Positions 1 through 11,879 of a DNA stretch of 64,000 nt are shown here, in pieces. The notes beneath the pieces were generated by a model. The model was not told the DNA's origin. It made no database searches and was given only the letters and a program-made list of their open reading frames with translations. A program made the position numbers and the translations under genes. Source of the stretch: Ostrinia nubilalis (Eukaryota > Arthropoda > Insecta > Lepidoptera > Crambidae); assembly GCF_963855985.1 (NCBI RefSeq), contig NC_087099.1:5052001-5116000 (forward strand). Direction: 5' to 3'. Within the stretch, counting starts at the first letter, position 1, and each line of letters starts with the position of its first letter.

Positions 1-508
1 CTTACAAAATAAATGACTTTGAATTTGAATTGTGCCCTTGTTCTACCTTAGTTTAGATATCGGTAATATTTCATCTTTTTTCGGATATTTTACTTGCATA
101 AATTCTCCTTGTATAAATTACCTAACTTACTCAACTTTTCCTACTCTAATTCCATTGCCAGATAATCACAATTAGAGTCAAAATATCTACATGAAACTTC
201 ACCCTTATCGGCATCCATCGGGTAAACTCCCGGTACGCTCGCGGGAGATAACATCGGGGCAAAACATTTTAACGACTGTGTTTTAGGCTAAAGTAGTGAG
301 AGCTTTTGTTTGTAGGCCAACGGATAGTGGTGATAAGATATTTGTCTCTCTTGTAACTGTTACTAGTATGTTACCTATGAAATGTCGCAAAAAAGTCAAA
401 CCGATTGAGGGTTACACTAAATGGTACTATGTATGTATGTCCCTTGTGATTTACTTAATATTTTTGGTTGTAAAGTGAAATAGTATCGAGCTCTCTGACA
501 GTCTGTGA
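1..508. other. No gene recognised
   Basis: AT-rich sequence. A 60-codon open frame at 296-478 has no recognisable domain and no splice context. Nothing else seen. Confidence 0.5.
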
Positions 509-510
509 TT

Positions 511-612
511 ACATAAAAAACTCATAAAACTCATTTATTTCTGTAAATAGGCTTAAAAAAGCACTTTTACACGTCCTAGTATTAACCCTACCACTGCTTC
601 AGGACAAATACT
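511..612 (-). mobile_element. LINE 3'-end fragment (CTCATTTATT / GCTTCAGGAC type)
   Basis: Shares phrases with 18252-18385 (same orientation) and 63795-63935 (reverse): AACTCAT, TTATTT(C)TG(T)AA, AAGC(A)CTTTTACA, CCCTAC(C)ACTGCTTC. Dispersed non-LTR tail; clade not assigned. Confidence 0.5.
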
Positions 613-908
613 CGAAGATACACAAAATGGCGGCATATTCTGTACATTAAATAACTTTACAAAGCCAGTAATAACTATAATTAGCATAGTAGGTATAGTT
701 TTATTTTTCTCCTGCGAACTTGGCCTCCACTGGTAAGAATTATTTTAATGTTGCTGGGAAACTTCTAGCTCTTGGCCTATAACTAAAAGTGAAGACGAAA
801 ACGTTTGCTCTTTGGAAAATAAATATAAATCGTGTTTCTATTGTTCAATGGCAACAAAGGCCTTAATAAAATCACACCGTGTTGACGGTCCACGCATTTT
901 TGCGTCGT

Positions 909-1031
909 ACAGTCAGCGTCAAATAGTTGTGACACAAAGTAGCGAAAAAGTTCGCAACGTCTTTGTTACAATTGGAATAAGTTTGTGTTGTCAACTTTGT
1001 CACGTGTCACGAACTATTTGAAGCTGACTGT
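909..1031. mobile_element. 123-bp palindromic MITE (ACAGTCAGCGTCAAATAGTT ends)
   Basis: TIRs ACAGTCAGCGTCAAATAGTT and AACTATTTGAAGCTGACTGT flank a centre with TTCGCAACGTCTTTGTTAC. Related copies at 36591-36704 and 51966-52092. Confidence 0.65.
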
Positions 1032-2165
1032 GCAGACAATGGCACGTCAAGATAATCACTAATGTATCTTAAGTAGTTGTGATAAGTACGAGTTTGCAAC
1101 AAATCTCTGTAGTGTGATGTGCTATCGACCGCACAAAGTAGCGAAATGTTTTTTGATGCGGACAACTGAACAATTTAGGGTATATTTGGAGCAGAAACAG
1201 TTTGTGTGATTTTATGAAGAAAACTGCGTTTTATTTACAATTTTTGTAGATAGATATGTAATATTATTAGAATTTTGATGACGTATGATTCAGAAAATTC
1301 AAAAGCATGCATAAGATCCAAGAATGTAGGATGAAATTTATATTGAAGTTAATCGATAACAATTAAAGGTAATATTGAAAATCTAAACTTAAACTCTACA
1401 GTATTGTACTTCACTAAACTTTACCACAGTAATAATACAGTATTAGGTAAAATGAATCTATAAATAAATATAAAAACCTTTTTTGTGAAATTTTAATTTT
1501 GCCTAGCTTTAAACTTAATATTAAATTAAAAATCTTATTTTTTCTTTACTTTGCGCTTTGGCTAGAGTAAAATTTTAAATTTTCATTTTAGATATAAATC
1601 CGTATTCCATTAAAATAAGTTAATAAATTACAAAAGCTAAGCCCTACAATCAAAACTTCTACTAACTAACTAGACTAACATAAAAATATCAACAAAAGCT
1701 ACGCTAAAGCGCTTTCCAAAGCGCTCGTTAAAACAACGTTGCCGCTGTAAAATCGTTTCCACTACACTAGGGACCTGGCTTAGTTCTAGTCAGCTACGGA
1801 CATAATGTCGGCGTAATCTCAGTAAACAGCTGGGCTAGAGCCAAAAGCTACAACTTGACTGATTTATAAACAAGCACTGGACATTCAAAATTTCAAATTT
1901 CAAAATTTCAAAATTTATTTATTTGGTAATAATAGCACACAGCACAATAACCACCAAGGTTATAATGTAGTAATTAACTAATAAGGTCGGATAGACGTAT
2001 TCGACAGGTTATTCGACACATAAATATTAAAACACTGTAAGTACATCTAATGAAATTTTTTGCACTAATGTTAATTAATGGCATTATCGCATTACATACT
2101 TACATGTAACATTTATTGGAACTTTTTATGAAATAAAACTGTTGATGAAATAACTACTTATTTTC
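1032..2165. other. No gene recognised
   Basis: AT-rich spacer. Contains a simple run of AAATTTC repeats around 1888-1920 and no coding signal. Confidence 0.5.
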
Positions 2166-2171
2166 AACAGA

Positions 2172-2236
2172 ATAGAATAGGACCACCCTCACTCTTCCGA
2201 TGGATGTCATAAAAGGCGACTAAGGGAGAAATATGC
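2172..2236 (+). mobile_element. Short non-LTR retrotransposon remnant
   Basis: Contains TAAAAGGCGACTAAGGGA, a phrase I associate with degenerate lepidopteran LINE tails. Too short to place. Confidence 0.35.
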
Positions 2237-2239
2237 TAG

Positions 2240-3660
2240 TCTCTTCAGAGTAAAGGTAAAATCCTTCATTCTCTGGTAGAATCAAAATGTTAAGATTATA
2301 TTTTATTAAAATGTTTTTATCTCTGATTACTGAACATTTTTAAACAAAATTCTTGTATTGCGGAACGTTTTCATAAACACTTTCTAGAATGGATTTTCTT
2401 AAGAAATTATGGAACTTTATGTTCTGTTTTTTTCCTTTCTCACACAAAGCACGAACGCATGCATTTAATTTACCGACGATTTTCATCTGTCGACAAAAGC
2501 GATCCTACATACCCAATTTTCAAATTGTCCGTACATTTAACATAGTTCAACAATCCAAGTCAATTCCAGAGCACCCAACTGTGAAATCTGTTAGGTCAAA
2601 GCATTACTGAACAGTCCATTCTGTTTCTACTGCTTGTTCAACACTTACCTAATCGTGCATTGAACTATTCAATCTTAATGGTAGCAATAATTGAGAAGTC
2701 AATGGAACCGTTAAACGTGAAAGAAATCTGGTATGCAGTACCAATTAAATTAGTGTAGAATCTTTAGCTGCATTTTTATTATGCTTTTCTGTCTGGTGAA
2801 AATACGTAACAGTATATTCGTATTCTATTATTAGAGACCAAGAATGACCTTTAAAATTATATTTTATTTTCATTTTAATTTTCCGTATTTACCTTAATAG
2901 AAAAGAAGAAACTCTAATAAGATAATGTCGTTATGTAGGTATTTCACTGTCAAAAGTATTTTCTCAGGAGAGTGGAGTGAAAACCTACACTGCGTATTGA
3001 AATTAAAACAGATACTTAGGTACACACCCAATGTCTATAGTTTTTTTGAAAATAAAAATAATTACGTAAATGAAGTGAAAAACATTATGCGGTAAATTAA
3101 TTATCACATTAATAAATAACAACATCTTGTGTTTTCCAAGAAAGAAGATCTAAGTATGAGTATTAGAAAAATAATGAAAGGTGAAAATCTGAAAATAGTG
3201 AAACATAAGATTTATAAAAGTCATTAATTTTCTTTCTGTAAATAAGCTTTTAAAAAGCGCTCATACTTGCTTAATTTACTGTCGTCAAAAACTTACATAA
3301 TACTCAGAAATCTTGTATTTTTAAACCTGAGCAACCCGATTATTTCAATCATGCCTCAGTTCTTAGAACTACAGAAACTACCCTTTGGACGCAAAAGTCC
3401 CGACCAAGGTTCTATCAACAAGCCACGCTTTTAACTTAAGCTTACCTTCGTATCTGAAATAGTTTCATCAAAGCGAAAGTTTCACTTAGTCCCGGACTAA
3501 CGTTAGAATAAACAGCGGGTAATCGAACACGTAGACGGGTATAATTCAAGGACTTTATCTTAGCAACACGGAGCGTTCATCAATCAACGTCCACTGGAAG
3601 TGGGTGGGTCCTCGAGGAAAGCGGTTGTCTTGAATAGATAAGGGTTAATTTAATTTAACC
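2240..3660. other. No gene recognised
   Basis: AT-rich spacer. The open frame at 2389-2610 has no recognisable domain. A degenerate LINE-tail echo lies near 3205-3260. Confidence 0.45.
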
Positions 3661-3670
3661 CGTAATTAAA

Positions 3671-3718
3671 ATTTCTACAAGTTCGAGTCCCGCCTTAGGC
3701 AGTTCGATTTTTTACTGT
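3671..3718 (+). mobile_element. SINE tail fragment (tRNA-derived family)
   Basis: GTTCGAGTCCCGCCTTAGGC (B box plus acceptor-stem side), then AGTTCGATTTTTTACTG. Same family as 29051-29150 and the 14.8-15.9 kb copy. Confidence 0.6.
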
Positions 3719-3738
3719 TTATTTAAAAAATAAAAAAA

Positions 3739-3993
3739 AAATTTAACCTGTTTAAAAAATAGGAATAATTTTCCAGGTATGAACATTTTTCTTTCATAGT
3801 AATCAATGTTTTAGTACAATCGCATTTGCGTTTTTCGGAACAACAAGTCTAATACATATTATTATGTGAAGATTAAGTATTAGACTTGTTGTTCCGAAAA
3901 ACGCAAATGCGATTGTACTAAAACATTGATTACTATGAAAGAAAAATGTTCATACCTGGAAAATTATTCCTATTTTTTAAACAGGTTAAATTT
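3739..3993. repeat. Perfect 117-bp inverted repeat with 21-nt spacer
   Basis: Arm 3739-3855 and arm 3877-3993 are reverse complements along their full length by eye. The spacer 3856-3876 and arm edge (TAATACATATTATTATG) are echoed in inverted form at about 4005-4029. The perfect match implies a recent fold-back or inverted duplication. Confidence 0.85.
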
Positions 3994-4029
3994 ATATTAA
4001 TCTACACATCATAATAATATGTATTAGAC

Positions 4030-5105
4030 ATTATGCAGTAGGATACATAAAATATTTTGTGTCCATCTGTGAAAATATTTATTGTAACATATTTTCAGGA
4101 AACGCAACGGTTGCCACAAAACAGCAGTGTTTGAAAAATAAGTATTATGGTTTTATTTTATGATGTAAATAAATCTTTAAGTAATTATAACTTCTAACGA
4201 ATAAACCAATGAAAACTTGAAAATGCACTAAAAAATAGGCAAAAATAAATTATTTATTTACTCGACCTTTTTTAATATCAATATTGTGACACATAAAAAT
4301 GAATGAAAACTATACATTTTCCGCTAATCGCTATTGTCAAGGACTCTATCCAAACAAAATAAGTCGTCGATAATCTTTACTTAACTGGGTAATCCTGTAA
4401 ATCTACCCTACATTTAAACGGAAGTGCTTCACTTGATTTTGTTAGAGGAAGGTGTTTTTTTACGATTCTTCACTTAATCCGGTGGATAATTCCTTATCTT
4501 TAGTTTTTCTGGGACTGAAATTGTGCTTCTGACCAGTCACCAAATATTGTTAGTATATTTTATTTTAGTATTACGATACTGGATACTGAATACAATGAAT
4601 GATTGATATATCGCGTTAGGTCGCGTTTTCACTACTCATAATGTTTTTTTTTTTAGAAAAAAAAACCGTCAAATTTTTACTGAAAAGAAAAACGTTATTA
4701 CGTTACTTATTTATTAATTAAGCAAAATACTAGTCTAGACCATGATTGATATTTTCGGAGTCGAATTTGAGAAAATCCTTTTTTCACAACTTAAAAAGTA
4801 TGTCAATTGTAACTAGGCTATATAAACTATAAACTATAAGCCAAGTTTTCGGGCTAAGACAATCTAGAGTTCACTGGACAATCCCAGCGAATAGTTGTGC
4901 AAGTCCCGAGCGCTTGTGTTTACACGAATTGCCGACAAATTGACTTACTACTTGGGACTTGTTCGCTGTATTGTAGTTGATTTCATTGGCAATGTTTGTG
5001 TAGGACTGTGTGCTGTACGGCTGAGTCGGCTAGAAGTCACAGCAGGTATGAGCATAACTTGCTGGAATAATTTACAGCGATTCGTATATTGTTTTCTTCC
5101 GCGAC
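4030..5105. other. No gene recognised
   Basis: AT-rich spacer. The open frame at 4895-5131 runs into an inverted LINE fragment and is not a credible gene. Confidence 0.45.
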
Positions 5106-5109
5106 CTTT

Positions 5110-5318
5110 ACAAGATCGTCGGTCCACCTAGTAGGAGGCCTGCCCACGCTACGTCTTCCAGCCCTTGGTCGCCACTCGAGAACTTTTCTGCCCCAATGGC
5201 CATCGTCTCTGCGAACTATGGAAACCTGGATGCAGGCAGCGCAGGACCGTTCATTATAGAAAACCTTGGGGTAGGCCTTTGTCCAGCTGTGGACATCATT
5301 TGGCTGAAACGACGAATA
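5110..5318. mobile_element. RTE-type LINE 3' fragments in head-to-head orientation
   Basis: 5110-5218 is minus-oriented (RRDDGHWGRKVLEWRPRAGR on the minus strand). 5222-5318 is plus-oriented and ends ...GTGGACATCATTTGGCTGAA, then ACGACGA. The two halves of one LINE tail point in opposite directions. Confidence 0.7.
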
Positions 5319-5319
5319 T

Positions 5320-6958
5320 TATTATTTAATTTTATGAAAAATATGGATTTTTTCCGCAAAATTGTTTGCTGGATGCGAATAAAATTTATGGAGGCATTTT
5401 ATGGATTTTACGCGATAAACCCGGATAGTTTAAAGCAAATTAATTCCGATGTACCTAATACATTATTAAAGACTAAAATCTTCGATAAGATTTTATCACA
5501 GCGCTTCCTAGCCCGGCAGAAAATCTTTTCTGTATAGCGTTGTCATGTCCGACCTAATGAGCCGATATAAGGGTCTGATTTGGCTCGAATGAAAGTTTAC
5601 CGTGCCCTTTTAAGCACGGAATCATAAATTGGTTTTTCAGAAAATATGATTGATTCAATATCCTGCTTTATTTGACCAAAAAACTGCAATATTTTAACAA
5701 ATTAAACAGAGTGGTTTTTCTCTACATTATTTAAAGAAAATGAGCACTCTAAAAACCCTATCCTAGACGCTTTTAAACTTGTTTTAATTGGTAATATCAT
5801 TATAGTTATATTTTAAAACAGAATAATTTACGCTGAAAATTACTCCTATATGTATAAAAATCATCTACATTAGCCAACTTAATTTGCCTAGTGAATATTC
5901 TAATGTAATAGTGGTGATAATAACCCTCTATGGAACATCGTGCTTAGGTACTGTCTGTACGCCCTTCATTTGTTTTACGCCTACGCCTTATGACCTTTGC
6001 TAATCTTTGCATGATCGTATTATGAAATTCGTTTAAAAATAAAATTGTTCAAAACTCAATGAAGTATAAAGGCGTACTTATTGGGTCTCCTTTGCACATT
6101 TGAATTTTTATTGAATATAAAAGAGTCGGATAGATGTTTGTGAATTCGTTTTTAGGATTAGGACATCTGGTCGATTTACGGTGGCGATTACAATCTGACC
6201 TTTTCAAACCTTTGGACTTGAGTTATTTAAATTGTATCCAGTACAAACGATTAGGTTTACTGAAGAGCTTATTGGTCTTTATTTATAGATTCTATCAGCT
6301 TTAAAGGCCTAGATTTGTTTGGAAAATTTTGATGTAACATCATGCGGAAATTGCCCTATATTAATGTGTAATCAAGCATTCTTTAGCTAATTAAAATGAG
6401 CCAACACATGGCTGCAAAGTAAACGACTACTAAGCGCAAGTAAACACAAAGCTTTAATTGTATTTTAAAGCCTAATTGTACTTGTCCGCGTGTTTCTTTT
6501 TTTGTTCTTATTCTTGTTGTGGTGTATAATAAAATAAAGAGCCTAGTAAAGCTTAAAGAAAGCTATTTTTTTTAATACCTTTCACACTTTTATTTTCGGC
6601 GAATTCACAGCTCTACATCTTTTGATGGTGTCAAAAGACTTTTAGAAGAAATAAGAAATGATATTAAGTTATCACTTTATATTTTTGTTTAATAATTAGT
6701 TCTTTTATGATTTTTTAAGATAATATTTTTTCCATCACTCCGCTAAGTGATACTCTATCATAATGGTTTTATCCATAAAAATGCTGTAACGTTGTGGCTG
6801 TAGCATTTTAGCTGTACTCTGTTTTAGTTATTCATGCACTAAGCTGCCTACAGAATTATTTCTGAGATTCTACCGTCTTGAGCAAATTGCTAAGTAGAAC
6901 GCAGCCACTTCGTAATAAAGTACAATCATTTTGTAAATTCATAATGATCATTATATCA
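5320..6958. other. No gene recognised
   Basis: AT-rich spacer; no repeat family or coding signal identified. Confidence 0.45.
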
Positions 6959-6960
6959 AT

Positions 6961-7084
6961 AAGGCTGAGTTGCACCACCTTACTTTAACCGTGACTATAA
7001 CGATAACCGGTGTATTTTGTATGGCATGACAGATTTTTGACGTTTGTTAAAGTCAAAGTAAGATTGATGGATACCCAGTCTAAG
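6961..7084 (+). mobile_element. Palindromic MITE family M1, copy 1
   Basis: Starts AAGGCTGAGTTGCACCACCT, has central ATAACCGGTG...TGACAGATTTTTGACG, and ends in the degenerate ...GGATACCCAGTCTAAG. M1 is a ~122-bp palindrome with ten copies in this window. Confidence 0.75.
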
Positions 7085-8150
7085 TATTTTTGTTAGTCAA
7101 TTTTTAATTAAAATACTTGTGATAATTTTCAAGTCCGTATCTGCTTTGACTTACCATTTAAAATGTTGAAATAACCAGATAATAAAAAATTTAGTTGTTA
7201 TCCATGGATCAAAATATCTCCAATTATGATTTTTTTAAATTTTAGTAAACTAGACGTTTTGTGTTGTTCATTAAAAAGAAGGCTCTTTTCAATTTACTAA
7301 TTTTTACACGGATATATTGCTTTTTGCATTGAGCATTATTTGGTTTGCGTTTTCATTCAAAAATAAAAACATGATTTTCATTTCAGTTTTATATTTTTAG
7401 TGCTTCAGGATTCCATTAACACTATCATACTTAATGATGATAAATAGTTATCAAACCTGCACAAAAAGTTACTTAAAAGTAGTGCCTATTTATGTTAGTT
7501 CCAAAATGCTTTTGGTGCATTGTTTTATTTGTTCAACATTGTTTATATTTATGACTTTGTTGACTATTTGTTTCCACAGTATTTTAAGGATGATAGCTCC
7601 GGAAATTGCAAAGCTCGTTTGGCCTTAATAACAAGGTTGAGAATACCTCGAATTTCATGGAAGGCCTTGACATTTTTCCTTTCATCCATCATTCCCTCCC
7701 AAGATGGTTTCAGTTTCCATCAATACGAATCTTATTTAACAACGCAATCAGCTATTTTTCGCTTCAAACAATTTCCTGGATAAATATTTGACTGGAACCT
7801 GATTTCTGGAATGTAGGCCATTCCTTTGTTGTACTGATAGCGCCAATTATTTCAGAAGTATTCTGTGATACAAAACAATTTTATCTACATCGGTATTCAA
7901 AACGGCGAGGCTCTTAGAACTAATTTGCTATATTTAGACAGAATTGAAAAATATTGACACAATTTTTGCGGAAAAACAACTTATCGAGATAAGTATTTTT
8001 TTGTAGAAACTAACTGTGCCCGCAATTTTGTAAACGTGAAAATGGTTCGAATATTTTTTCGCGTTTTCGCAACATTTCTTCCATTGATTCTCTACTTCTA
8101 TCGTAGATCGTAGCGTGATGATACTTATTATGGCATTTAGCCTTCCATCT
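7085..8150. other. No gene recognised
   Basis: AT-rich spacer. Overlapping open frames at 7434-7791 have no recognisable domain. Confidence 0.45.
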
Positions 8151-8155
8151 ATGGT

Positions 8156-8281
8156 ATATGAAGGTAGCGGGAAGGCGCTGGATGCAGGCCGCTACCAACC
8201 GTGCGATGTGGAAGTCATTGGGGGAGGCCTATGTTCAGCAGTGGACGTCCTGTGGCTGAAATGATGATGATGATGATGATT
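8156..8281 (+). mobile_element. RTE-type LINE 3' end, (GAT)n tail
   Basis: Encodes the family C-terminal remnant and ends GTGGACGTCCTGTGGCTGAA, followed by (ATG)n. 5'-truncated. Confidence 0.75.
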
Positions 8282-8289
8282 AGATCTTA

Positions 8290-9630
8290 TGGTCTATCCA
8301 TCACAAATAATATATAGAATAGGGGCACAATTAATTAGTGTAGTGTGTGACGGTACTTGAAGAAGAAATAATAACATGTGGGTAGAGTCATCTAATTCTA
8401 CTCCACCATACGGATCGCACTCGATGCTTTAGTGATTCAGCCTATGGCTGGTGCAACTCGGTCGAAACGTCAGGCAAAACAGGTAATATTTCAGTATTAC
8501 CTGTCTGCGTATCGCGTTAAAACTTAATTATCCACCACAAACTTATAACTTATCAAATACGTACCATTTAATTTTAATAACAAGTTATTTTGGTCTTACG
8601 TCGCCTCCAGACTATAACAACGGTTGATTTCGCGCAGCAAATAGCTTGAAAATAATGAGTTTTGTTAAACAAACAAGAACACCGCCATAGTTTTCACGAG
8701 ACCGGCGAATGTCCTGAGCTCCTTCAGATAACGTCCATTGAGGAGATTTATTTCCAAGAACTGTCGTCGGAGTATACCTGGAAACTAATTGAAAGAAAAT
8801 AAGAGCAAAACTCTTGTTTTCTCACTAGAAGCTAGATTTCAACTTTTATAAACTAGTTACTTATTTACTTTTCTAGAAACCAGATAGGAGATTTTAAACT
8901 ACTTATAATATAGGATTAATGAAGGGTTGTTTCGGGAAATATAATTAAACCTGAAGGATACTCTTTGTCTTTGTTCCAGAAATAATGAAGTTGTTTATGA
9001 CTCTATATTTCACTTTAAATTAAGGATATTTAATATTTGTATAATATTATGCCAGAAGAATTAAGTTTCTTCAACATTCATATTCATACCGTTTTGTAAG
9101 CGAACAAAATTATATTATGCCTATTGCATAATATTGTCTTCGTAAATTATGTAGGCCTTTTGATACCTAGGTGTATGTTAAGTTATTTTTGTGTCAAAAG
9201 TCAGCTTCTAAAGTCCAGTTCTACAAATATAGAAATTGGTTCAGCATAAAAACATTTTGGTAACTAGCCTTGAAATACACAGTATTAGTTTAGTTTTTGA
9301 AGAGCAAAATAAAGAAGATTTTTTATGGAACAAAGACACAAAATTTTTTCGTGACAAAGTAACACCGCTGAACAATACTGCTTATTAACTTAAACCAAAA
9401 TAAGTATCTATAGCTCCACAAAACTACGAAATCGGATAAAAGTTTCCATCAGAATGTGTTTATCTTTCCTCTCCGGGGAATACCCGGGGAAAGTCGGTGA
9501 TGCCTGTAATGTTCTTTTAGTTTTATGTATAAGATACGACATGTATGTTTTGTGTAGTGACATTTTTGTATTGGGATTGGATACGCGATAGATGGTAATA
9601 AGATGTTCGTTTTGTAGGCGTGTGACAGGT
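8290..9630. other. No gene recognised
   Basis: AT-rich spacer. No coding signal or assignable repeat. Confidence 0.45.
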
Positions 9631-9634
9631 ATTA

Positions 9635-9830
9635 AGGACGTAGCACATTTATCAATCCGAAAAGGGATCGTAACCGTATCAACTCGAAGCGGTCAGTATT
9701 CTTTGTATGATATAAGTAGCGCATACGCCTCGTCTCGCTGTTGACAGCGCGCGAAAGGCTATGAAAGCTCGCGAAGGCGATACGGTGTTAATCCCTTTCC
9801 GTGTTGATAAGTCTGCCATGACCTTTAGAT
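9635..9830. mobile_element. ~196-bp TIR element, family M2, copy 1
   Basis: Ends AAGGACGTAGCACATTTATC and GATAAGTCTGCCATGACCTT with internal GGGATCGTAACCG...ATCCCTTTCCG. The second copy is 61296-61495. Confidence 0.65.
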
Positions 9831-10184
9831 GTATTTTGATAATAAAAATATATTCATGAGAAACTCATACAACAGATTTTAAGCGATGAAACATAAATTA
9901 TAGGTTATATTTATAGTTTAAGATCTGCATTTTCGTAACTCTCTAAGTATATGAGGGAAACAAGATTTTTGCTTATTTCATTACAATAATAATGAGCATT
10001 GTCTAAAGTTCTAAACTCAGTTTTATCATAAATTGTCCCATTTCATCTTAAATACTTTCTAAAAGCCGAACACAATTTTCTATGTGCCTAACTTTAATTT
10101 TCCCCTAAGGTTTTGAACGAATGCAAACAAGCCACTTAACCAGTAAACTGTTATTACTTTAACTACACTCGCTAGTTAGAAACG

Positions 10185-10212
10185 ATACTACCAAGTTTAA
10201 ACTTGGTAGTAT
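10185..10212. repeat. 28-bp perfect palindrome
   Basis: Centre GTTTAAAC; every base from 10185 to 10212 pairs with its mirror. Could be a hairpin or a dimeric protein site. Confidence 0.75.
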
Positions 10213-10317
10213 TACCGAACGAGTTAATTTTCGTTAAAAGCCGCCATAATGAGAGAACCAGCTAAGAATAATATCAAAAATTTAATTTTCCCCTACGAGG
10301 CGGTCATGCTGTTAGGT

Positions 10318-10372
10318 ACAGCGGTAAAAACCGGTTGAAAGCGGTAAAAACCGGTTGTAACCGGTAAATAGC
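10318..10372 (+). promoter_or_regulatory. Cluster of AACCGGTT motifs
   Basis: Two 20-bp repeats of GCGGTAAAAACCGGTTG and a third partial one give AACCGGTT at 10329-10336 and 10349-10356 and AACCGGTA at 10359-10366. AACCGGTT is the known Grainyhead consensus. No gene is seen nearby, so function is speculative. Confidence 0.35.
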
Positions 10373-10379
10373 CGTCGGA

Positions 10380-11585
10380 AAGAGGATTTGCACTCAAACG
10401 AACAATTTTGGTATAACATTTCACTTCGGAAAAGTGTTCCAATTTTGAACTTTGTGCGTCTAATCATAAGGACATTTAGGAATAGATTGCTTTTTCGTGG
10501 TGTTGTGAACGTTGTGGAAAGTTACTCTGTATTACGAGTATATTTTATGCTTCAAAAATTAAGCCACGACATTAAATAGTCAACAGCTTAAAATATTAGA
10601 TTTTAATGAAGATATTATGAAAGATTCATAGTTCATAAACATATGATTGGTTACCAGACTGCGCCCAAAGGAGGGTTATGTTTTTGGTTTTCCTATGTAG
10701 AGGTAAGTTTTAACTAAATTACGTTTTTTCAGGGTCTAAAAGAGGGTTATAAGAAAGTAAATTTTTATCACGATAATTTAAATCACATTTGCTGTTTTTC
10801 GTGAAAGACGTAATAATTTTTTCATGCATTATTAAGTATTTTTACTAAAAAACCACAAATCCCGAATGTACTTGAATATACACAAACGCTAATAATATCA
10901 TTATCCACGATAATTAACCGATTTACCGTCACTGATAATTCCATAATTAAATGGCTGAAATCGTTATGCTTTTGACCAAAAAAAGAAAACTGAAAATGAA
11001 CTTTGTGTCACGGGCACAAAAGTGGAAAATGGAGTGTGAATTTCATTACTGTTAAAGTGAAAAATACGTGGACAACCTAATTAAAATGTAAAGACTGTCC
11101 GTCCAGTCAACAAGGCTCTCGATCTGGGATAATTTGTAGAATCTTCTAAAAAACTGCACCAAAAGTTATACAATATAATGTTTTTTCCTATTGTTGAATT
11201 AATACAAATTACAAAAATCTTGATAAAAAGCTCCGCATAATGAATTTTGCAATTGTTTGTGAGTATTTTGGGCATTATTTAACTTTGATATCAATGACAG
11301 GTCTATTTCAATTACTAGATAAATAAATAAACCCTTATTGTCACCTAAACAGCAAGAAAAGCAAAACAAACATAACAAGATTACTTATTTAAAAACAAGG
11401 TGACGAGGACTAGGTCCGTGCAGCGCTGGTTTTCAACCGGGTTAGGAACTAAGAAAGAGCATTTATTGATTTGAATTAATGCGCAACCACGCGGTCTCGT
11501 ACTAGATGAGAGTCTTACTTAAGGCCACCTTCTATCAACGGGAACCCATAAGTAACTTATGCTTCTGAATGTTTGTAACTTCCAA
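10380..11585. other. No gene recognised
   Basis: AT-rich spacer. Short open frames at 10388-10579 and 11081-11275 have no domain or splice support. Confidence 0.45.
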
Positions 11586-11597
11586 CTTTTTATATTT

Positions 11598-11735
11598 TTA
11601 AACCGGCAGACAGTGGTGACTGAGTTTGTTGCGGCGCTTCTTCTCAGCACTTGCCAAATGTTTGTCTCGAAGCGCTGGTAGGGCAAGAAAAGAATTAGAC
11701 ATGTATAGGCTCTTTAAGAGCATTTGACGATTTTG
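11598..11735 (+). mobile_element. LINE 3'-end fragment (CTTCTTCTCAGCAC type)
   Basis: GCTTCTTCTCAGCACTTGCC and GTCTCGAAGCG match 63795-63935 (plus) and the reverse copy at 18252-18385. Confidence 0.55.
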
Positions 11736-11751
11736 TAAGTACTAATTTAAT

Positions 11752-11877
11752 TAGGCTGAGTTGCACCACCTAACTGTGACCGTAACTACTATAACGATAA
11801 CCAGTATTTTTTGTATGGAGTTTGACAGATTTTTGTCGTTTGTTAAAGACAAAGTAAGATGGTGCAACCCAGCCTTA
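11752..11877 (+). mobile_element. MITE family M1, copy 2
   Basis: Full-length palindrome from TAGGCTGAGTTGCACCACCT to GGTGCAACCCAGCCTTA. Confidence 0.8.
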
Positions 11878-11879
11878 GT

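Noticed and set aside
7434..7791. Three overlapping short plus-strand frames
   Set aside because: Three different frames over the same AT-rich DNA, without domain or consistent start context.
10329..10336. Firm call of a Grainyhead enhancer
   Set aside because: Motif match only; the sites are inside a 20-bp tandem repeat and no target gene is visible, so it stays a low-confidence regulatory note.
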